A stretch of 64,000 nucleotides of DNA from positions 3,100,001 through 3,164,000 of the forward strand of contig NZ_JAUSZX010000001.1 of assembly GCF_030818015.1 (NCBI RefSeq). Reading direction: 5' to 3'. Shown here one piece after another: positions 34,541-42,910 of this stretch. Every line of letters starts with the position of its first letter. Position 1 is the stretch's first letter. The notes under the pieces were generated by a model. It saw only the letters and a list, made by a program, of their open reading frames with translations. It had not been told where the DNA came from and ran no database searches. Made by a program: the position numbers and the translations under genes. Source of the DNA: Arthrobacter globiformis. GTDB taxonomy: Bacteria > Actinomycetota > Actinomycetes > Actinomycetales > Micrococcaceae.

Positions 34541-35911
34541 GTGGAAATCACTGCGGCGAACGTTTGGATGATGGTGTCGGCGGCATTGGTGCTGCTCATG
34601 ACCCCGGCACTGGGCCTCTTCTATGGCGGCATGACCCGTGCCAAGGCCTCCCTCAACATGATCATGATGAGCTTCGTGTCCGCCGGTATCGTGGGCGTGG
34701 TCTGGGTGCTCTGGGGCTACTCCATGAGCACCGGCGAAGGCGTTCTCGGCCTGTTCGGCAACCCGTTCGCCAGCTTTGGCCTGAGCGGGCTGATGGGCAC
34801 TCCCGACCTGATCAAGGCCGGCTTTGCCGGGACCTTCGCGATCCTCACCGTCGCCCTCATTAGCGGCGCGATCGCCGACCGCGCCAAATTCACCGCGTGG
34901 GTTCTTTTCGTGCCGCTGTGGATCACAGCCGTCTACTGCCCGCTCGCTTTCATGATCTGGGGCGGCGGCCTCATGAGCCAGGGCGGAGCAGTGACTGCTA
35001 TCTTCGGACAGGTCATCGACTTTGCCGGCGGCGCCGTCGTAGAAATCAGCTCCGGCATCGCCGCCCTGGTACTCGCCGTGATCGTCGGCAAGCGCCACGG
35101 TTTCGGAAAGGACCCGGGGCACCGCCCCCACAACGTACCGTTCATCATGCTCGGCGCCGGACTCCTCTGGTTCGGCTGGTTCGGCTTCAATGCCGGCGCC
35201 GCCACCACGGCAGAGCAGGCCGGTCTGATCTGGGTCAACACCCTGGTTACGCCGTGCGCCGCCATGCTGAGCTGGCTCCTCACGGAGAAGATCCGCCACG
35301 GCCACCCCACGTCCCTGGGCGCAGCGTCCGGTGCCGTCGCCGGCCTGGTGGCCATCACGCCGTCGTGCGCCAACATCAGCCCAGTGGCCGCCATCGGCCT
35401 GGGCCTGGTATCCGGCGTGGCCTCGGCCCTGTTCGTTGAACTGAAGTTCAAGTACGGCTTTGACGATTCCCTGGACGTTGTCGGCGTGCACCTGGGATCC
35501 GGCCTGGTCGGCACCCTCGCCCTCGGCTTCATCGCTCTCCCCGTCAACGGCGAAGGCGGCGGGCTCCTGTACGGCGGCGGTGTCCATCAGCTCATCGCGC
35601 AGACGGTTGCCGTTCTCATCACGCTCGCGCTCTCCGGGCTGATGACCGCGGTCATCGGTCTCGCGATTCACAAGACCATCGGCTTCCGGGTCAGCCGTGA
35701 GGCCGAAGTTGCCGGCGTCGACCGGTCCGAGCATGCCGAGAGCGCCTATGAATTCGGCAGCATGGGGCACAGCCAGTTCCACCCGCTCCACCAGCACATC
35801 CACGCAGCTCCGGCCGTCCGCCCGGCCGGCTCACCTGCCAACCCGGCCGCGGACGACGCCGTTTCCTCCCAGGCGGCGGAGAAACTGCAGCCCGCACCCG
35901 CTTCCGTTTAG
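34541..35911 (+). CDS. amt: ammonium transporter Amt
   Basis: Membrane channel that takes up ammonium/ammonia. The 456-residue protein has eleven predicted membrane helices. It has the early motif ALGLFYGGMTRAKASLN, the DFAGGAVVEISSGIAAL signature and both pore His regions (VDxAGGxVVxxxSG and VVGVHLGSGLVG). GAGLLWFGWFGFNAG is also typical. The C-terminal 60 residues are a His/Pro/Ala-rich tail. I start at GTG 34541 (VEITAANVW) with AAGGGA upstream. No glnK or glnD follows; the next gene opposes it, so this is a stand-alone amt. Confidence 0.95.
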   Translation: MEITAANVWMMVSAALVLLMTPALGLFYGGMTRAKASLNMIMMSFVSAGIVGVVWVLWGYSMSTGEGVLGLFGNPFASFGLSGLMGTPDLIKAGFAGTFAILTVALISGAIADRAKFTAWVLFVPLWITAVYCPLAFMIWGGGLMSQGGAVTAIFGQVIDFAGGAVVEISSGIAALVLAVIVGKRHGFGKDPGHRPHNVPFIMLGAGLLWFGWFGFNAGAATTAEQAGLIWVNTLVTPCAAMLSWLLTEKIRHGHPTSLGAASGAVAGLVAITPSCANISPVAAIGLGLVSGVASALFVELKFKYGFDDSLDVVGVHLGSGLVGTLALGFIALPVNGEGGGLLYGGGVHQLIAQTVAVLITLALSGLMTAVIGLAIHKTIGFRVSREAEVAGVDRSEHAESAYEFGSMGHSQFHPLHQHIHAAPAVRPAGSPANPAADDAVSSQAAEKLQPAPASV

Positions 35912-35939
35912 TACTTCCGCTGTTCGCGAGACCTGGGTC

Positions 35940-36611
35940 CTAGCGGCGGAAGGTGAGCCGGAGCTCCGGCCTTCGCTCCGCAACGGCGTCAAGCACGGCG
36001 TCAACGGCCTCCTGGTCAGGGCTGCTGTCCTGCGGTGTCCTGTCAGGAGTTGTCTCGGCCGGCATTGCGTCCGCAGCAATCCTGGCGCGGCGAACAAAGC
36101 CATCCCAGTCACCGCCACCCGCCCGGAGTGCCCGCAGCGGCGCCATCAGCGACGCGCGGCGGAGCCAGACGTCCGGGTCCCCCGCCCACCGGTCCAGCAC
36201 CGCGTCGGCACGCGCGCGCGGCTGGCCGGTAAGTCCCTCCACCAGCGGACCAACGACGTCGACGGCGAACGGATCGACGATCGACGGCATGTGTGCGTCC
36301 CGCACGAAGCCTTCGATGCGCGTCAGGTCGGAGTTGGTCAGCAGCTCCACCTTGGACTGCAGGAGGACGACGGCGGCCAGGCGCCGCTCGTAAACAGGCA
36401 CCTCCCACAGTTCGGAACTTAGGGCGGTGACCTCGTCGTGGGTCAGTCCGGCGTGGCGGCGGAGAGCGTCACGTACCGTTCCGCGCACAGCGCCCACCGA
36501 CGCGCCGTAGTACTGGATCGTGCTGCCGAACCGGTGACGCATTTCCTCCGCCCGGTACCACGACCCCTCGCGCTGCAGGGTGTCATCCACGAAGTCGCCA
36601 GCAGCACTCAC
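35940..36611 (-). CDS. DNA alkylation repair protein (AlkD-like)
   Basis: HEAT-repeat protein related to AlkD glycosylases, which remove bulky alkylated bases. The 223-residue sequence shows the helical repeats RHRFGSTIQYYGASVGAVRG, YERRLAAVVLLQSK, FVRDAHMPSIVDPFAVDVVG and LDRWAGDPDVWLRRASL. LWEVPVYERRLAAV and DVWLRRASL match the family. The C-terminal 30 residues are a variable acidic tail. It opposes amt with 28 bases between stops and is divergent from the GH16 gene. Confidence 0.85.
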   Translation of the reverse strand: MSAAGDFVDDTLQREGSWYRAEEMRHRFGSTIQYYGASVGAVRGTVRDALRRHAGLTHDEVTALSSELWEVPVYERRLAAVVLLQSKVELLTNSDLTRIEGFVRDAHMPSIVDPFAVDVVGPLVEGLTGQPRARADAVLDRWAGDPDVWLRRASLMAPLRALRAGGGDWDGFVRRARIAADAMPAETTPDRTPQDSSPDQEAVDAVLDAVAERRPELRLTFRR

Positions 36612-37021
36612 CCGCTCATTCTTTCCGGCCAGGCGCCGGGCAGTCCAACTCCCACCCCTTGGCGCGGGTCCTCGTGGTCGAAGACGGGGCCACGCCGTGT
36701 TTTGAAGGTGGGGAAGGGGCCTTGTTTCCGGTCCGCGTCACAAAAGTGTTCCCGCAGGTCAGTTCCGGGAAACGGTTGCACGGCCGGTCCGCGGGCTTCG
36801 CGGCGTTTTGCGGGCGTTGGTAACGATCAAGTAACGTTGACGCCTGTTCCGCAGGGACGGCCCCGTTGGGGCCCTGGAGGCCAGCGCTGGGCTCCGGATG
36901 CGCAGGGCGGCAACTCCGCTGCTCTGGCCCCGTCGACCGGGGCCCAGAATCGCTTCGTGCATTTCTTTGCCACCTAAATTTTGGTTGCCTTCCGCGGCAG
37001 CCGTTCGCCCGGAGGGGTCTT
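36612..37021. other. 410-bp divergent spacer upstream of the GH16 lipoprotein
   Basis: No credible ORF. It contains the direct repeat at 36820-36835 (annotated separately) and a ribosome site GGAGGGG at 37011. Frames that run through it into the GH16 gene are artefacts of an open frame. Confidence 0.6.
36820..36835 (+). promoter_or_regulatory. GTAAC-n6-GTAAC direct repeat upstream of GH16
   Basis: Two GTAAC copies at 36820 and 36831, 11 bases apart, about 190 bases before the start codon. This spacing is used by OmpR-family response regulators such as MtrA and GlnR. A cell-wall or polysaccharide hydrolase downstream fits MtrA better, but this is inference. Confidence 0.45.
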
Positions 37022-38167
37022 TTGCTTAAGAAGAAGATAGCCATTGCCATTAGCATCGGCGCGCTTTCGCTGACCGGATGCGGCCTCACTCCCTCCGCGC
37101 AGCAGGCTGCTGCCGGGCAGAGTGCTGGCGCTGCGGAATCAACCTCCGCCAGCCAGGCCGCCCCGTCGTCCAGCAGTCCTGCTGCCGCGAAAAGGGCGTC
37201 GGCCGTCTCGTCATCGAGCGCCACCAAAGCTGCGGCAGCGAAGGCTGCCGCAGCCAGGAAGGCTGCCGCTGCGAAAGCCGCTGCTGCCAAGGCTGCTGCT
37301 GGCAAAGCCGCGGCCGCGAAAGCTGCCGCTGCAAAGGCCGCTGCATTGAAGGAAACAGCCGCTAAAGCCGCCGCGCCGGCCCAGGCGGCTTCCGCCGTCG
37401 CCGCCCCTGCCGCTCCCGCCGCTGCCGCCAGGAACGCCGTGCCGAAGGCTGCCGCCGTTCCCGCCCAGCCCGCTCCGGCACCGGCACCGTCACCGGCTAA
37501 GCCTGCATCCACCATGGCGGGCAGCGGCACGCAAGCTGCCAGCACCCTCGGCTGGGGTTCGGTTGTGGCCGGCGACGAATTCAATTACACGGGCACCCCG
37601 GACCGCACCAAGTGGAGCGTGTACAACAGCCCCGGACATGCAGGCAACGGCCTGCGTAGCCCCCAAGCCTGGTCTGTCGCAAACGGTGTTGCAACGGTCA
37701 GCGGCGACTCCGCAGGTACCACCGGCGGCATGTCGGCAAAGTTTGCCAACCAGAAGTACGGCCGCTGGGAAACCCGCATGAAGACGAACCGGCGGGATTC
37801 CGAATACCACCCCGTCCTCATTCTCAATCCGGTCAGCAAGTCCTCGACCTGCGATGAGGTTGACTACGCCGAGAGCACTTCCGATACAACCCTGGTGAAG
37901 TTCTTCCTGCACTATGCATGCAGCGGCAGCAAGCAGACGTACTCTGCCAAGGCAGTGGATACCACCCAGTGGCACAACTACGCCGTGGAGTGGACGCCGG
38001 CCGGCATCACGGGCTACATCGACGGCGTCAAGACCTTCACCGACACCATCCCCGCCCACCAGCCCTCCGGCAGCGTGCACCAGACGCTGCAGCTCGACTG
38101 GTTCCCTGACGGCACCCGGACCACGCCTTCCCAGATGCAGGTCGACTGGGTGCGCGTCTACAAGTAG
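37022..38167 (+). CDS. GH16 family glycoside hydrolase lipoprotein
   Basis: Secreted endo-beta-glucanase-like enzyme of glycoside hydrolase family 16. I start at TTG 37022 (GGAGGGG upstream), giving 381 residues. The signal peptide ends in lipobox LTGC with Cys20. A linker to about residue 165 is very rich in Ala and Lys, with stretches of the KAAAAKAAA type, and later in Pro. The catalytic domain has GDEFNYTGTPDRTKW, YGRWETRMKTNR, the nucleophile motif DEVDYAES (Glu279, Asp281, Glu284), WHNYAVEWTPAGITGYIDG and MQVDWVRVYK. Substrate (beta-1,3 or mixed-linked glucan, or another) cannot be fixed from sequence. Confidence 0.92.
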   Translation: MLKKKIAIAISIGALSLTGCGLTPSAQQAAAGQSAGAAESTSASQAAPSSSSPAAAKRASAVSSSSATKAAAAKAAAARKAAAAKAAAAKAAAGKAAAAKAAAAKAAALKETAAKAAAPAQAASAVAAPAAPAAAARNAVPKAAAVPAQPAPAPAPSPAKPASTMAGSGTQAASTLGWGSVVAGDEFNYTGTPDRTKWSVYNSPGHAGNGLRSPQAWSVANGVATVSGDSAGTTGGMSAKFANQKYGRWETRMKTNRRDSEYHPVLILNPVSKSSTCDEVDYAESTSDTTLVKFFLHYACSGSKQTYSAKAVDTTQWHNYAVEWTPAGITGYIDGVKTFTDTIPAHQPSGSVHQTLQLDWFPDGTRTTPSQMQVDWVRVYK

Positions 38168-38190
38168 GCAGCCTGTCCGCTGACCCCCGT

Positions 38191-38466
38191 TCAGACCGAC
38201 GCCGGATAGCTGGCGAGGATGTAATCCGCAGCTGCCGGCCCCTTCATGCGGAGGCCGTTCGGTTCGGGGTTGATGCGCCCTCGCATGCCTTCCCAGAAGG
38301 TCTCCTCCGCGTGTCGCACGGTGCCCGTGACGTAACACCAACTGGTGTACAGGCCATAAAGGGGGTCCGGCCCCAGGGTGACTCCGGAGGCGTCGTCGGA
38401 GGTAGTGGCCTCCATGAGGAACTGGTCAAACTGTGGATCATCCAAGGGCAAGCTCTTTTCGCACAC
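38191..38466 (-). CDS. conserved hypothetical protein
   Basis: 91-residue hydrophilic protein with clear domain-like sequence: LPLDDPQFDQFLMEATTS, GPDPLYGLYTSWCYVTG and FWEGMRGRINPEPNGLRMKG, ending AAADYILASYPASV. The pattern (LPLDD, LYGLYTSWC, GPAAADYILASYP) looks like a family that recurs in Arthrobacter-like genomes, but I know no function. The GTG start has only a weak ribosome site. It opposes the GH16 gene and is divergent from the RNase Z gene. Confidence 0.65.
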   Translation of the reverse strand: MCEKSLPLDDPQFDQFLMEATTSDDASGVTLGPDPLYGLYTSWCYVTGTVRHAEETFWEGMRGRINPEPNGLRMKGPAAADYILASYPASV

Positions 38467-38665
38467 GTGCAGGGCACCGCCGTTCGGCTGCAGCGGCTAC
38501 ATTCCGGGGCCAGCACGGGGCATCGAAACGGGTGGTTCAATCTGCATTCGTTGCCGCTTTCCCGATGGATGGGTGAAGGGCTCATCAAGTATTTGAGGCC
38601 CGCGAGCGCGGCCGTCCCCAGGCCACCCGCCTGCTGGGTGCCGTGCCTGTGAGACACTCGGTGAC

Positions 38666-39559
38666 ATGCGCGAATTCGTCGTTCTGGGAACTGCATCGCA
38701 GGTGCCGACACGGACGCGCAACCACAATGGGTACCTGCTGCGGTGGGACGGCGAGGGCCTCCTCTTCGACCCTGGCGAGGGCACCCAGCGGCAAATGATC
38801 CATGCAGGTGTTTCAGCCAACCAGATCACCCGCATCTGTCTTACCCATGTTCACGGTGACCATTGCTACGGGCTTCCCGGCGTGCTGTCCCGCATGGCCC
38901 TGGACGGCGTGAAGCACCCGGTGCATCTGCACTATCCGGCTTCCGGGGAGGACGTTGTCCGGGCGCTCGTCTCTGTGGCCTCGCCCGGCATCGACCTTCG
39001 CCTGCGACCCCACTCGGATGCCGGGGAAATCGCCCAGGGGCTCGAAGTGCGGCCCTTGCGCCACCGCATTGAGACCTACGGCTACCGGCTGACCGAGCCG
39101 GATGGCCGGAGCATGCTGCCGGAGCGGCTGGCGGCGGCGGGCATTACGGGCCCGGACGCGGGCCGTCTGCAGCGGGAAGGAGTTCTGCGGGGTGTACGGC
39201 TTGAGGACGTCAGTATTCCGCGGGCCGGCCAGGGCTTCGCCTTCATCATGGACACCGCCCCGTGCGAGGGAGCTGAAGGCTTGGCCGACGGTGTCGACCT
39301 CCTCGTCACGGAATCAACGTTCAGCGACGACGACGCCGCTTTGGCGGCGCAGTACGCGCACCTCACGGCCGGGCAGGCCGGGGATCTGGCCGCCAACGGT
39401 GGCGCCGGAACCCTCGTCCTCACCCACTTTTCCTCCCGGTACGGCGACGTGAATATCCTGGCCGAGCAGGCACGGGCCCGCTCAGGAGGGACCGCCGTCG
39501 TACCTGCAAATGATCTGGACCGGATCAGCCTTCCCAAGCGGCAGCGGCCGTCGTCCTGA
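38666..39559 (+). CDS. rnz: ribonuclease Z (tRNase Z)
   Basis: Zinc endonuclease that trims the 3' end of tRNA precursors. The 297-residue protein opens REFVVLGTASQVPTRTRNHN and has the metallo-beta-lactamase motif LTHVHGDHCYGLPG (H-x-H-x-DH). Further metal ligands are in PLRHRIETYGYRL, FIMDTAPCEGA and LVLTHFSSRY. The RNase Z-type GT-x-x-Q-V-P-T start is clear. It lies 45 bases upstream of rlmC on the same strand and could be co-transcribed. Confidence 0.9.
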   Translation: MREFVVLGTASQVPTRTRNHNGYLLRWDGEGLLFDPGEGTQRQMIHAGVSANQITRICLTHVHGDHCYGLPGVLSRMALDGVKHPVHLHYPASGEDVVRALVSVASPGIDLRLRPHSDAGEIAQGLEVRPLRHRIETYGYRLTEPDGRSMLPERLAAAGITGPDAGRLQREGVLRGVRLEDVSIPRAGQGFAFIMDTAPCEGAEGLADGVDLLVTESTFSDDDAALAAQYAHLTAGQAGDLAANGGAGTLVLTHFSSRYGDVNILAEQARARSGGTAVVPANDLDRISLPKRQRPSS

Positions 39560-39604
39560 CCCGCGGCCAGAAGAAGCCTGCAGAAAAAGTAGAATTAACC
39601 AGAC

Positions 39605-40729
39605 ATGCAATGTTCCTACTTCGATGCCGCCCGCTGCCTCTCCTGCACCCACATGGGCAGGCCCTACGACGAGCAACTGGCCGGCAAGCAGCTGCACTGC
39701 CGGACCCTTCTCTCCGACCACACGTCAGTAGAGTGGCTGCCGCCTGTGGCGAGCCGCGAGTCCGGCTTCCGCAACAAGGCCAAAATGGTGGTGGGCGGAA
39801 CGGCCAACAATCCCACCATCGGGATCCTTGACGCCGAGGGCCGCGGCGTTGACCTGCGCGAATGCGGCGTCTGCTCCCCCGGGCTCCTCGCCTGCTTTCC
39901 GGTCCTGGCGGCTTTCATCAGCCGGGCCCACCTGACGCCCTACGATGTCCCGCGGCGCAGCGGCGAGCTCAAGCACCTCATCATCACCGAATCGCCCGAC
40001 GGCGAGATCATGCTGCGCCTGGTCCTGCGATCGGAAAAGCTGGTGCCGCGCATCCGGCAGCACCTCCCCACCCTTCTGGGGGCCCTCCCGCAGGTGCAGG
40101 TTGTCTCGGTCAACCTGCACCCGGAACACAAGGCAGTCTTGGAAGGCGACCGCGAGATACTGCTCACCGGGCAGTCCACGCTGCGGATGCGGGTCAATGA
40201 CCTCGACCTTCACCTCCGGCCGCAGAGTTTCTTCCAGACGAACAGCGACATGGCAGCGGCCCTGTACCGGCAGGGGCGCGAGTGGGTCAACGAACTGGCG
40301 CCGGCATCGGTCTGGGACCTGTACTGCGGCGTCGGCGGTTTTGCCCTGCACTGCGCTGACCCGTCGCGCGACGTCACCGGCATTGAAACCAGCCGCGAAG
40401 CCATCGTTTCGGCCAAACTCAGCAGCGACGAGGCAGGCCTGCAGCGCATGACCTTCCAGGCGGGCGATGCCACGGCCTTTGCAGTCGCGGCGGACGAGGC
40501 GCCCGAACTGGTTATCGTCAATCCGCCACGGCGCGGCATCGGCAAGGAACTGTGCGGCTGGCTGGAGTCGTCTTCCGTGCAGCACGTGGTGTACTCCAGC
40601 TGCAATGCGCAGTCACTGGCCCGCGACCTGGCGACGCTCCCCTCGTTCACCGCGCGACGGGCACGGGTGCTGGACATGTTCCCGCAGACCACGCACTACG
40701 AAGTCATGGTGCTGCTCGAGCGGTCCTAG
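39605..40729 (+). CDS. rlmC: 23S rRNA (uracil-C5)-methyltransferase, RlmC/RumB type
   Basis: SAM-dependent enzyme that methylates C5 of a 23S rRNA uridine (U747 in E. coli). The 374-residue protein has the N-terminal iron-sulfur cysteines CSYFDAARCLSCTHMGRPY and LRECGVCSPGLL. It also has NKAKMVVGG, FFQTNSDMAAALY, the SAM site WDLYCGVGGFALH, VNPPRRGIG and the catalytic Cys in VYSSCNAQSLARDL. All are RumB features; there is no TRAM domain. The ATG has weak AGAATTAA upstream. Confidence 0.92.
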   Translation: MQCSYFDAARCLSCTHMGRPYDEQLAGKQLHCRTLLSDHTSVEWLPPVASRESGFRNKAKMVVGGTANNPTIGILDAEGRGVDLRECGVCSPGLLACFPVLAAFISRAHLTPYDVPRRSGELKHLIITESPDGEIMLRLVLRSEKLVPRIRQHLPTLLGALPQVQVVSVNLHPEHKAVLEGDREILLTGQSTLRMRVNDLDLHLRPQSFFQTNSDMAAALYRQGREWVNELAPASVWDLYCGVGGFALHCADPSRDVTGIETSREAIVSAKLSSDEAGLQRMTFQAGDATAFAVAADEAPELVIVNPPRRGIGKELCGWLESSSVQHVVYSSCNAQSLARDLATLPSFTARRARVLDMFPQTTHYEVMVLLERS

Positions 40730-40794
40730 CCGGTCCGCATTCTTGATCCGAACATCGGCAAAAGTTTCTCCCGTCTTGAGGTCCCCGCGGGACA

Positions 40795-41262
40795 GTGTCA
40801 GGTAAGCCGCGCAGCAAGGGTCGCGGCATGGACCGATGGGCGGGGCATGCAGGGGACAGCAGCAGGCGGTGGGAAGTGACTGGCCCAGAAGACATCCCCG
40901 TCTTGGACACCGGTCCGCTGCGGGTCCTTGCCGCCGAAGTGGGCCCCGCTTTCGCAGAGGCCTTCATCGATGACTACCTGCAGATGTTGCCGGAGCGGGC
41001 GTCGAAGATCCTCCGCGCCCTGGCGGGCCGTGACCCGCGGATGGCGGCTGACGCCGTCGTGAGCCTGAGGGCGACGTCCGCCATGGCCGGAGCCCTGAGG
41101 CTGGAGCGGTGCTGCAGGGAACTGGAATCACGCATCCGGCGCGGGCAGCGGCTGGAGCCCGATGCGGTCAGGGCCGTGCTGTACGCGAACATCCGGCTGT
41201 TGGTGCGTGAAGCCGGACGCCAGGGGCACCTGCCGCAGTCACGGCCCAAGGGCCAGGACTAA
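40795..41262 (+). CDS. Hpt-like protein without the phosphoacceptor histidine
   Basis: Single histidine-phosphotransfer-type helical domain. Of 155 residues, about 45-125 form the domain: FAEAFIDDYLQMLPERASKI, AADAVVSLRATSAMAGALRL and ERCCRELESRIRRG. The usual H-x-L-K-x-S-S-x-x-x-G-A motif reads VSLRATSAMAGA: the His is replaced by Val and the Lys by Arg. So phosphotransfer through this site is unlikely. The start is uncertain: GTG 40795, ATG 40828 or GTG 40876; the last gives the cleanest domain. No kinase or response regulator is nearby. Confidence 0.65.
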   Translation: MSGKPRSKGRGMDRWAGHAGDSSRRWEVTGPEDIPVLDTGPLRVLAAEVGPAFAEAFIDDYLQMLPERASKILRALAGRDPRMAADAVVSLRATSAMAGALRLERCCRELESRIRRGQRLEPDAVRAVLYANIRLLVREAGRQGHLPQSRPKGQD

Positions 41263-41334
41263 GGACGACGGCGCGTAGCCGGCGCACCGGACCAAGATCC
41301 CCGAATCCCCGGACAACCGAGGGTTAGCCAACCG

Positions 41335-42309
41335 TTAGACGTACTTCTTGAACCACGCCAGCGTGTCGTTCCAGGCCGCAGTTGCCTGCTGCTCGTTGTA
41401 GCGTTCGCCGGTGTCGTTGTGGAAGGCGTGGTCGACGCCGGGATAAACCTTGAGCTGGTTGCGCACGCTCGCAGCCGTCAGGGCATCCCGGAGTTGCGGC
41501 ATGGGGCCGGTGATCCGATCGTCCAGTTCTGCGTAGACACCAAACACCGCAGGCTTGATGGACGGCACCTTGTCCAGGTCGGGGGCCGGCCCGTAGAAGG
41601 CCGACGTCGCCTTGAGGCCGGTTATCTCTACCGCCGACTGCCAGGTGATGCCCCCGCCGAAGCAGTAGCCGGTCATGGCAATGCGGCCCTGCTCCACGAA
41701 GTCCTGCTTCTGCAGGTAGTCGAATCCCGCTGCAAAGTCCGCAACGTGCCGCTGGGCGCCGGCCTGCGTCAAGGCTCCCGGAACGGCATCGCGGTCCAGG
41801 CTCACCGTGCCGCCTTCCCTGCTCAGCAGGTCGATCGCCAGGGCCGCGTAACCTTCCTTCGCGAAGCGCCGGGCTACGTCCTGGATATGGGGTGTCAGTC
41901 CGCGGTTCTCGTGGCAGACCAGGACGGCGGGGCCGGGCTTCCCGCCTTCGGGCCTGGCGAGGTAACCACTGATCTCGGTGCCGCCCGACGAAAACTTTAC
42001 TGTCGACGTCGTGATTCCGGCTGCCCCCTCGGGAACGGACAGCGGGCTCTTCGCCCCCGGAACGGCGCCTCCTGAGGCGGTGCCGGAGGCGGAGCCTGAC
42101 GGCGCACTGGGAGTGGGCATGGGATCGGTGCTGCGCGGAACTTCCTGGGGCGTGCACCCAACCAGGAGCATCGCGGCGGACGCCGCAGCCATGCTGCCGG
42201 TGATGAACGCGACCCGGCGCGTGAAGGTGTGTTGGCTCATGGCCCCGGCACGGTAGTCGTCGAAAAATTCCTCAATCAGGTACTTCTCAAACTTGCCAAG
42301 CTGGGTCAT
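41335..42309 (-). CDS. dienelactone hydrolase family protein with Tat/lipoprotein-like N-terminus
   Basis: Alpha/beta hydrolase of the dienelactone hydrolase family. The 324-residue protein has an unusual 24-residue charged lead (FEKYLIEEFFDDYRAG), then a twin-Arg stretch FTRRVAFITGS and a hydrophobic segment ending LLVGC, compatible with export and lipid anchoring. A Ser/Gly/Ala-rich linker precedes the catalytic domain: VLVCHENRGLTPHI, the nucleophile in MTGYCFGGG, VYAELDDRI (Asp) and GVDHAFHND (His). I start at ATG 42309, with GGAGG 5 bases upstream. Substrate is unknown. Confidence 0.85.
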   Translation of the reverse strand: MTQLGKFEKYLIEEFFDDYRAGAMSQHTFTRRVAFITGSMAAASAAMLLVGCTPQEVPRSTDPMPTPSAPSGSASGTASGGAVPGAKSPLSVPEGAAGITTSTVKFSSGGTEISGYLARPEGGKPGPAVLVCHENRGLTPHIQDVARRFAKEGYAALAIDLLSREGGTVSLDRDAVPGALTQAGAQRHVADFAAGFDYLQKQDFVEQGRIAMTGYCFGGGITWQSAVEITGLKATSAFYGPAPDLDKVPSIKPAVFGVYAELDDRITGPMPQLRDALTAASVRNQLKVYPGVDHAFHNDTGERYNEQQATAAWNDTLAWFKKYV

Positions 42310-42389
42310 CACGGCCTCCTGGAGTTTTGCCGCTTATCCTCCTCCGAACGCCGACGCCAGACAAGGCACCGGCTGCAACCCGCTGCCTG

Positions 42390-42902
42390 CTAGACCTGCG
42401 CGCCGCCTTTCAGGCCCTTGGCGTAGGCGGCCTGCCCTGCGTGCTGAAGGCAGTCCGCAATTATGCTGACCAGCCGGACACCGAAGGTGACCGGCGGGTC
42501 CCAGCGTGTATCCACGACGCGGTCAAGGTCATCGTCGCCGAGCTTGCTCAGAACCTCCGCGGTCTGCCGGTGGACCGCCTCGTAGTACTCAGCGAGCAGC
42601 TCCCGCGGGACCCTGACGGCGTCGACCTTGTCCGACGAATGGCCATAGCCGGTGTCCCTTTCGGGAAGCGGCAGGCCAAACCTGCCGGCAAAGCCCTGGG
42701 AGGTCCAGACCTGAGGCAGCCCGGCCGCGGAGGCAACCTGCGCGTCCTCCACCCGGCTGAGATGCCAGATCAGCCATGCAATGGAGTTGCCGTTGCCCGC
42801 GGGCCGGCGGGCCAGGCTCTCGTCGTCGAGCCCAACGAGTGTGGCATCCACGATTTCGCGGATACGGCCAAAGGCGTCCAGCAACAGGTCGTTGGAATTC
42901 AT
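42390..42902 (-). CDS. DinB family protein (mycothiol-dependent enzyme fold)
   Basis: Four-helix-bundle metalloenzyme of the DinB/YfiT/MDMPI fold; many actinobacterial members use mycothiol. The 170-residue protein has three candidate metal His: WLIWHLSRVEDAQ, the region YEAVHRQTAEVL, and IIADCLQHAGQAAY. LLDAFGRIREIVDATLVGL is the first helix. Substrate is unknown. It lies 8 bases downstream of the aldo/keto reductase stop on the same strand. Confidence 0.85.
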   Translation of the reverse strand: MNSNDLLLDAFGRIREIVDATLVGLDDESLARRPAGNGNSIAWLIWHLSRVEDAQVASAAGLPQVWTSQGFAGRFGLPLPERDTGYGHSSDKVDAVRVPRELLAEYYEAVHRQTAEVLSKLGDDDLDRVVDTRWDPPVTFGVRLVSIIADCLQHAGQAAYAKGLKGGAQV

Positions 42903-42910
42903 GGGTCCCC

